64,000 nucleotides of DNA from Caprimulgus europaeus (lineage: Eukaryota > Chordata > Aves > Caprimulgiformes > Caprimulgidae). Below, in pieces: positions 61,101 through 64,000 of this stretch; position 1 is the first letter of the stretch, and each line of letters opens with the position of its first letter. The position numbers and the translations under genes were made by a program. The DNA is taken from the NCBI GenBank assembly GCA_907165065.1, contig OU015523.1:26625834-26689833 (forward strand), given 5' to 3'. Below the pieces are notes generated by a model. That model saw only the letters and a program-made list of their open reading frames with translations, was not told the DNA's origin and made no database searches.

Positions 61101-61831
61101 GAGCTGGTGTTTGGTAGCTGGCTGAGCAGCACAGAGGGTGAGCTGCCACCAGACATACATGTGTAGCACGCTGGGCCTTGGAGCTCCAGAAGCTATGAGA
61201 GGTGATCGTCTGCTCAGCCCATGAGCTCACGTGGCCTGAAGAAAGATATTTTTGTGACTGGCAGGTGATATGCACCCAGCTTTGTTAAACTAGCCTACTG
61301 CTTCCAAGAGTCTGGACTGAGACGTCGCACAGAAGAGTCCAGCAAGAAGGAATGGAGAGTCTTCTCAGCAGCATCGTCTTCTGAAGATCATGATGTTCTG
61401 CAATATGAGACTTCCAATGAGAAATGAAGGAAAACAGGAAATTATAAATTCAAGTCCATCCACATATTCACAAAGGACGATTAGAATAAGAAAGGCAGTT
61501 TCTTTCTGATGGCCAGGTAATGACAGGCTGACATGCTGTCTCACTCTCACTGCTAATGCATAACTAAGCCTTCCATCTGAGAGAAGACATTATCCCTCTG
61601 TACTTTCCTTGGAAATAGAAAGTATTTGACAAAGGTAAATACATTCTACTAGGGGAAATACTTCACTGCCTTATAAGTTTCCCTAATTACAGCTGTGGAA
61701 CTGGAAACAAAGACAAGAAGCAGTGCAGGGCAGCTTGTGTTTGTCCTGTCAGCAGCAACTTATTTCGTCTCTGGTATTTCAACATAGGCACCTTCCTGAT
61801 CCTATTGCCTGTAATAACACTGCTCCTATCC
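58163..61831. other. Intergenic, no assigned gene
   Basis: AT-rich sequence with overlapping open frames of 109-119 codons on both strands around 58.2-58.6 and 60.3-60.66 kb. None is recognisable. A weak exon-like segment lies at 60461-60585 on the minus strand (see findings). Confidence 0.4.
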
Positions 61832-62022
61832 CTTAATGACAGGCTGCTCAAGGAAGCTGTGGATGCCCCCTCCATGGAAGTGTTCAAGGCCAGGTTGGAT
61901 GAGGCTTTGAGCAACCTGGTCTAGTGGAAGGTGTCCCTGCTGATGGCAGGGGGTTTGGAACTAGATGGTCTTTAAGGTCCCTTCCAACCCCAACCATTCT
62001 ATGATTCTATGATTCTATAATA
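61832..62022 (+). mobile_element. CR1 retrotransposon 3' end, young subfamily
   Basis: TTAATGACAGG is followed directly by CTGCTCAAGGAAGCTGTGGA and the standard 3' end. It closes with TTCCAACCCCAACCATTCTA and three ATTCTATG-type tail units. Compared with the copy at 21.9 kb, about 100 bases after TTAATGACAGG are missing, so it carries an internal deletion. Confidence 0.93.
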
Positions 62023-64000
62023 TGGAGTAGTATATACTTTAACTAACTGAGGTGTTCTGAAAGACACAACAAACCAGAAACTCCATCTGCTCTGAAAATC
62101 CAAGGGTCCTTTTCAGAATGCAGAATTTTCATGCAGCCTAGTTAAAATAATTATTTCTGTCTTTTCCCCGTATTGTAGAGCATGTGTTCTTTTCTGGGTG
62201 AATATTGCATCTCACCTCAAGGTGGATTTATTTCATCAGTACTGCCTGTATATCACTTGCAAAGCACTTAGGTATCCTTCAGGGTAAAATATACTGCATT
62301 CTGCTTTATTTCGTATTGTGTCCTTGCCTAGATCCTTGAAAGTTTTTTATTACTTGGCATATGTTGGTTGGGGTTTTTTTCCATAATCAGTTTAAATGTA
62401 ATGTGTCCCTTGTCCAAGTTAATTACATGGTTGGGTTAATGACTCATTGCTTCAGGCACTTGAGTGGGAAACTTAGCCAGTCATTAACGCACTGGCTATT
62501 TTATTGCCTCCAAGCTCAAGTTTTAGTCCCAAACCTAGACTCCAGTGGTTACCTTCATCAGAATCAACTGAAGGTAGACAACTCCAAGACCTTTTTCTGA
62601 TGCAAAACTGCTGCTGAATTCAGAAGTTACTGGATTAGGTGCTTAACAAACTAGATACTTAAGAGTCAAGGGAATCATGTCAGATTCATATAAATGTGAC
62701 AGAGGGACGAGTTCACAGTTTGTTTGGGTTGGCACCTGCTGGCAGAGAGCAGGAAATGAGACCACTGAAACAAGAAATTATAAAATCTCTGTGGAACACT
62801 TCACATAAAGCTATGTCAGAATACATTTTGGGGTGTAAAAAACCCCCATATAACTCAGAAACCATAAAAACTCTAGTCAACTAGAACCAGAATACTCAGA
62901 AGAAATTGAGCAAGAGTGTTGTAAGTCGTGGTCTGTGGGAAACAGGCATAACATTCGTTTCTGGGAGACAGATGCCCATCCATCACTGCAATTCTCTGTA
63001 GAAGTGAACAAGAAATCCCCTTCAGCACCTTTGAAAATCCCCATTTGTTTAAAAAAAATAGATGTCTAGGGCTACTGGAGGCATTTTTTCCTTTGAGTGC
63101 AAGAAGTAGAGGGAGAGAGGAAGTGTAAGACTCATGTGTAAGTTTCATTATGATGCTAATTATAAGCTCCTCTTCTGAGCTGGTTAGCACTTATTTCGAT
63201 TAGCTGATGATCAAGACCACTTTCCATCAGAATTCTGGCAGCTCTAGCGAAATGAAATACTTTTCTCAGGCAGCTTTGCCTCCCTTCTTAGGTAAGCCAG
63301 CTCTGTGCAAGCCTGAATGCATCTCTGTTTGCATCCAGTGTCCCAAAGGCAATGTTTGTTTTCTTTGTTTCGCTAGACAGAGGAATTGGTTCTCTCATGT
63401 TTTATTCATGAAAGTATATCTTGTGAATGTGGCCTCCAATATGTATGAGAGGCAAAAATATCACTAACAGTAATGCCTGAAAGACTCTTTACTTGTGTAA
63501 CAAATGGACACACAAATTAAATTACCACTGTTAATGCATGCCCACTCCATAATTGTAGCCCAGTTTGGAATGCTGCTGAAGCAATTGACTTCATTCCGAA
63601 TTGCAAATCAGGGGTTTGTTTTCATCAGGAAAGTAGGACATCTCATCTTAAACAAAGACAGTAGTACAGGTGAGTAACATGTCTGACAAATTGCTGTCAG
63701 ATTGGCAGAATATATCAAATTGCCCTCTCTTGACACCCGGCCTCAAAATGAAACTCTAGCTAAGTCAGTCCTTGTCTTTTTTTCATTCCCAGCAGCTGTA
63801 TTTGGGTTCAGAACTGCTAATTAGAGGAAGGATTTTGCTTTATTTTCTTGTTTCTGACTGTCATTCTTGCTAGATTCAACCCTTATATTTACCTGCAGAA
63901 ATTATTAAAGACAATGGGAAGCAATTATTCAGTTGGTGGTATCCTATCCTTACTTATATCAACACTGAAATGTTTAGGTGCCAGGGCAGGGTGGTCACTG
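62023..64000. other. Intergenic to the window edge, no assigned gene
   Basis: AT-rich sequence. A possible plus-strand exon at 63559-63669 with a perfect donor is described under findings. No claudin-like single-exon gene is present up to the edge. Confidence 0.45.
63559..63669 (+). CDS. Candidate internal coding exon, unidentified (weak)
   Basis: A 111-base stretch ends in the perfect donor ACAG|GTGAGT (GT at 63670-63671) and begins after a modest acceptor (CCATAATTGTAG). The frame enters in phase 1, leaves in phase 1 and is open throughout (words: MLLKQLTSFRIANQG, HLILNKDSST). No family is recognised. The strong donor is the only feature that lifts it above background. Confidence 0.15.

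Noticed and set aside
62883..63010. Minus-strand stretch after the acceptor TTCTTGTTCACTTCTACAG, open in phase 1 for about 40 codons
   Set aside because: No usable donor before the stop and no poly(A) signal close behind. Kept out of the feature list for lack of support.
1..64000. Bacterial-type features (operons, CRISPR, ribosome binding sites), tRNA or rRNA genes
   Set aside because: Nothing of this kind is visible; the sequence is vertebrate (CR1 copies, LTRs, split gene with GT-AG sites).

Overview
This window looks like a piece of a bird chromosome. The evidence is the several CR1 non-LTR retrotransposon copies whose 3' ends carry the avian ATTCTATGATTCTATGATT-type tail, plus several solo ERV LTRs of types that I recognise from avian genomes. 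Most of the window is AT-rich, non-coding DNA without long open frames. The one recognisable gene piece is exon 1 of a kainate-type glutamate receptor, best matched to GRIK1, on the minus strand at 5566-5695. It lies inside a strong CpG island (about 4.86-6.1 kb).

Layout. 1-5565 is the 5' part of GRIK1 intron 1, including the left half of the CpG island and a three-copy 47-bp minisatellite. 5566-5695 is the coding part of exon 1: start codon, signal peptide and the first residues of the mature receptor, ending in a consensus splice donor. 5696 to about 6.1 kb is the presumed 5' UTR and promoter, followed by a G-rich tract prone to form G-quadruplexes. From 6.3 kb to the right end is about 58 kb of upstream intergenic DNA with no gene that I can name. 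It holds CR1 copies (18.2, 21.9, 24.2, 35.4, 36.7, 50.8, 52.7 and 61.8 kb), ERV-type LTRs (9.7, 24.8, 32.6, 33.7, 51.9 and 55.7 kb) and several simple repeats.

In this desert I see two candidate terminal exons. Each has a good splice acceptor, an open frame to a stop and a canonical poly(A) signal: minus strand 44378-44602 (AATAAA 67 bases past the stop) and plus strand 48341-48546 (AATAAA about 155 bases past the stop). Upstream of the first, on the same strand, are three further exon-like stretches (58063-58152, 55424-55558 and, weaker, 60461-60585) whose splice phases are mutually compatible. I cannot assign a family, and some such stretches are expected by chance, so these are leads and not established genes. 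They are the best candidates here for something undescribed.

In mammals, as I recall, the single-exon claudin genes CLDN17 and CLDN8 lie upstream of GRIK1. No claudin-length open frame is present here, so if that order is conserved they lie beyond the right edge.
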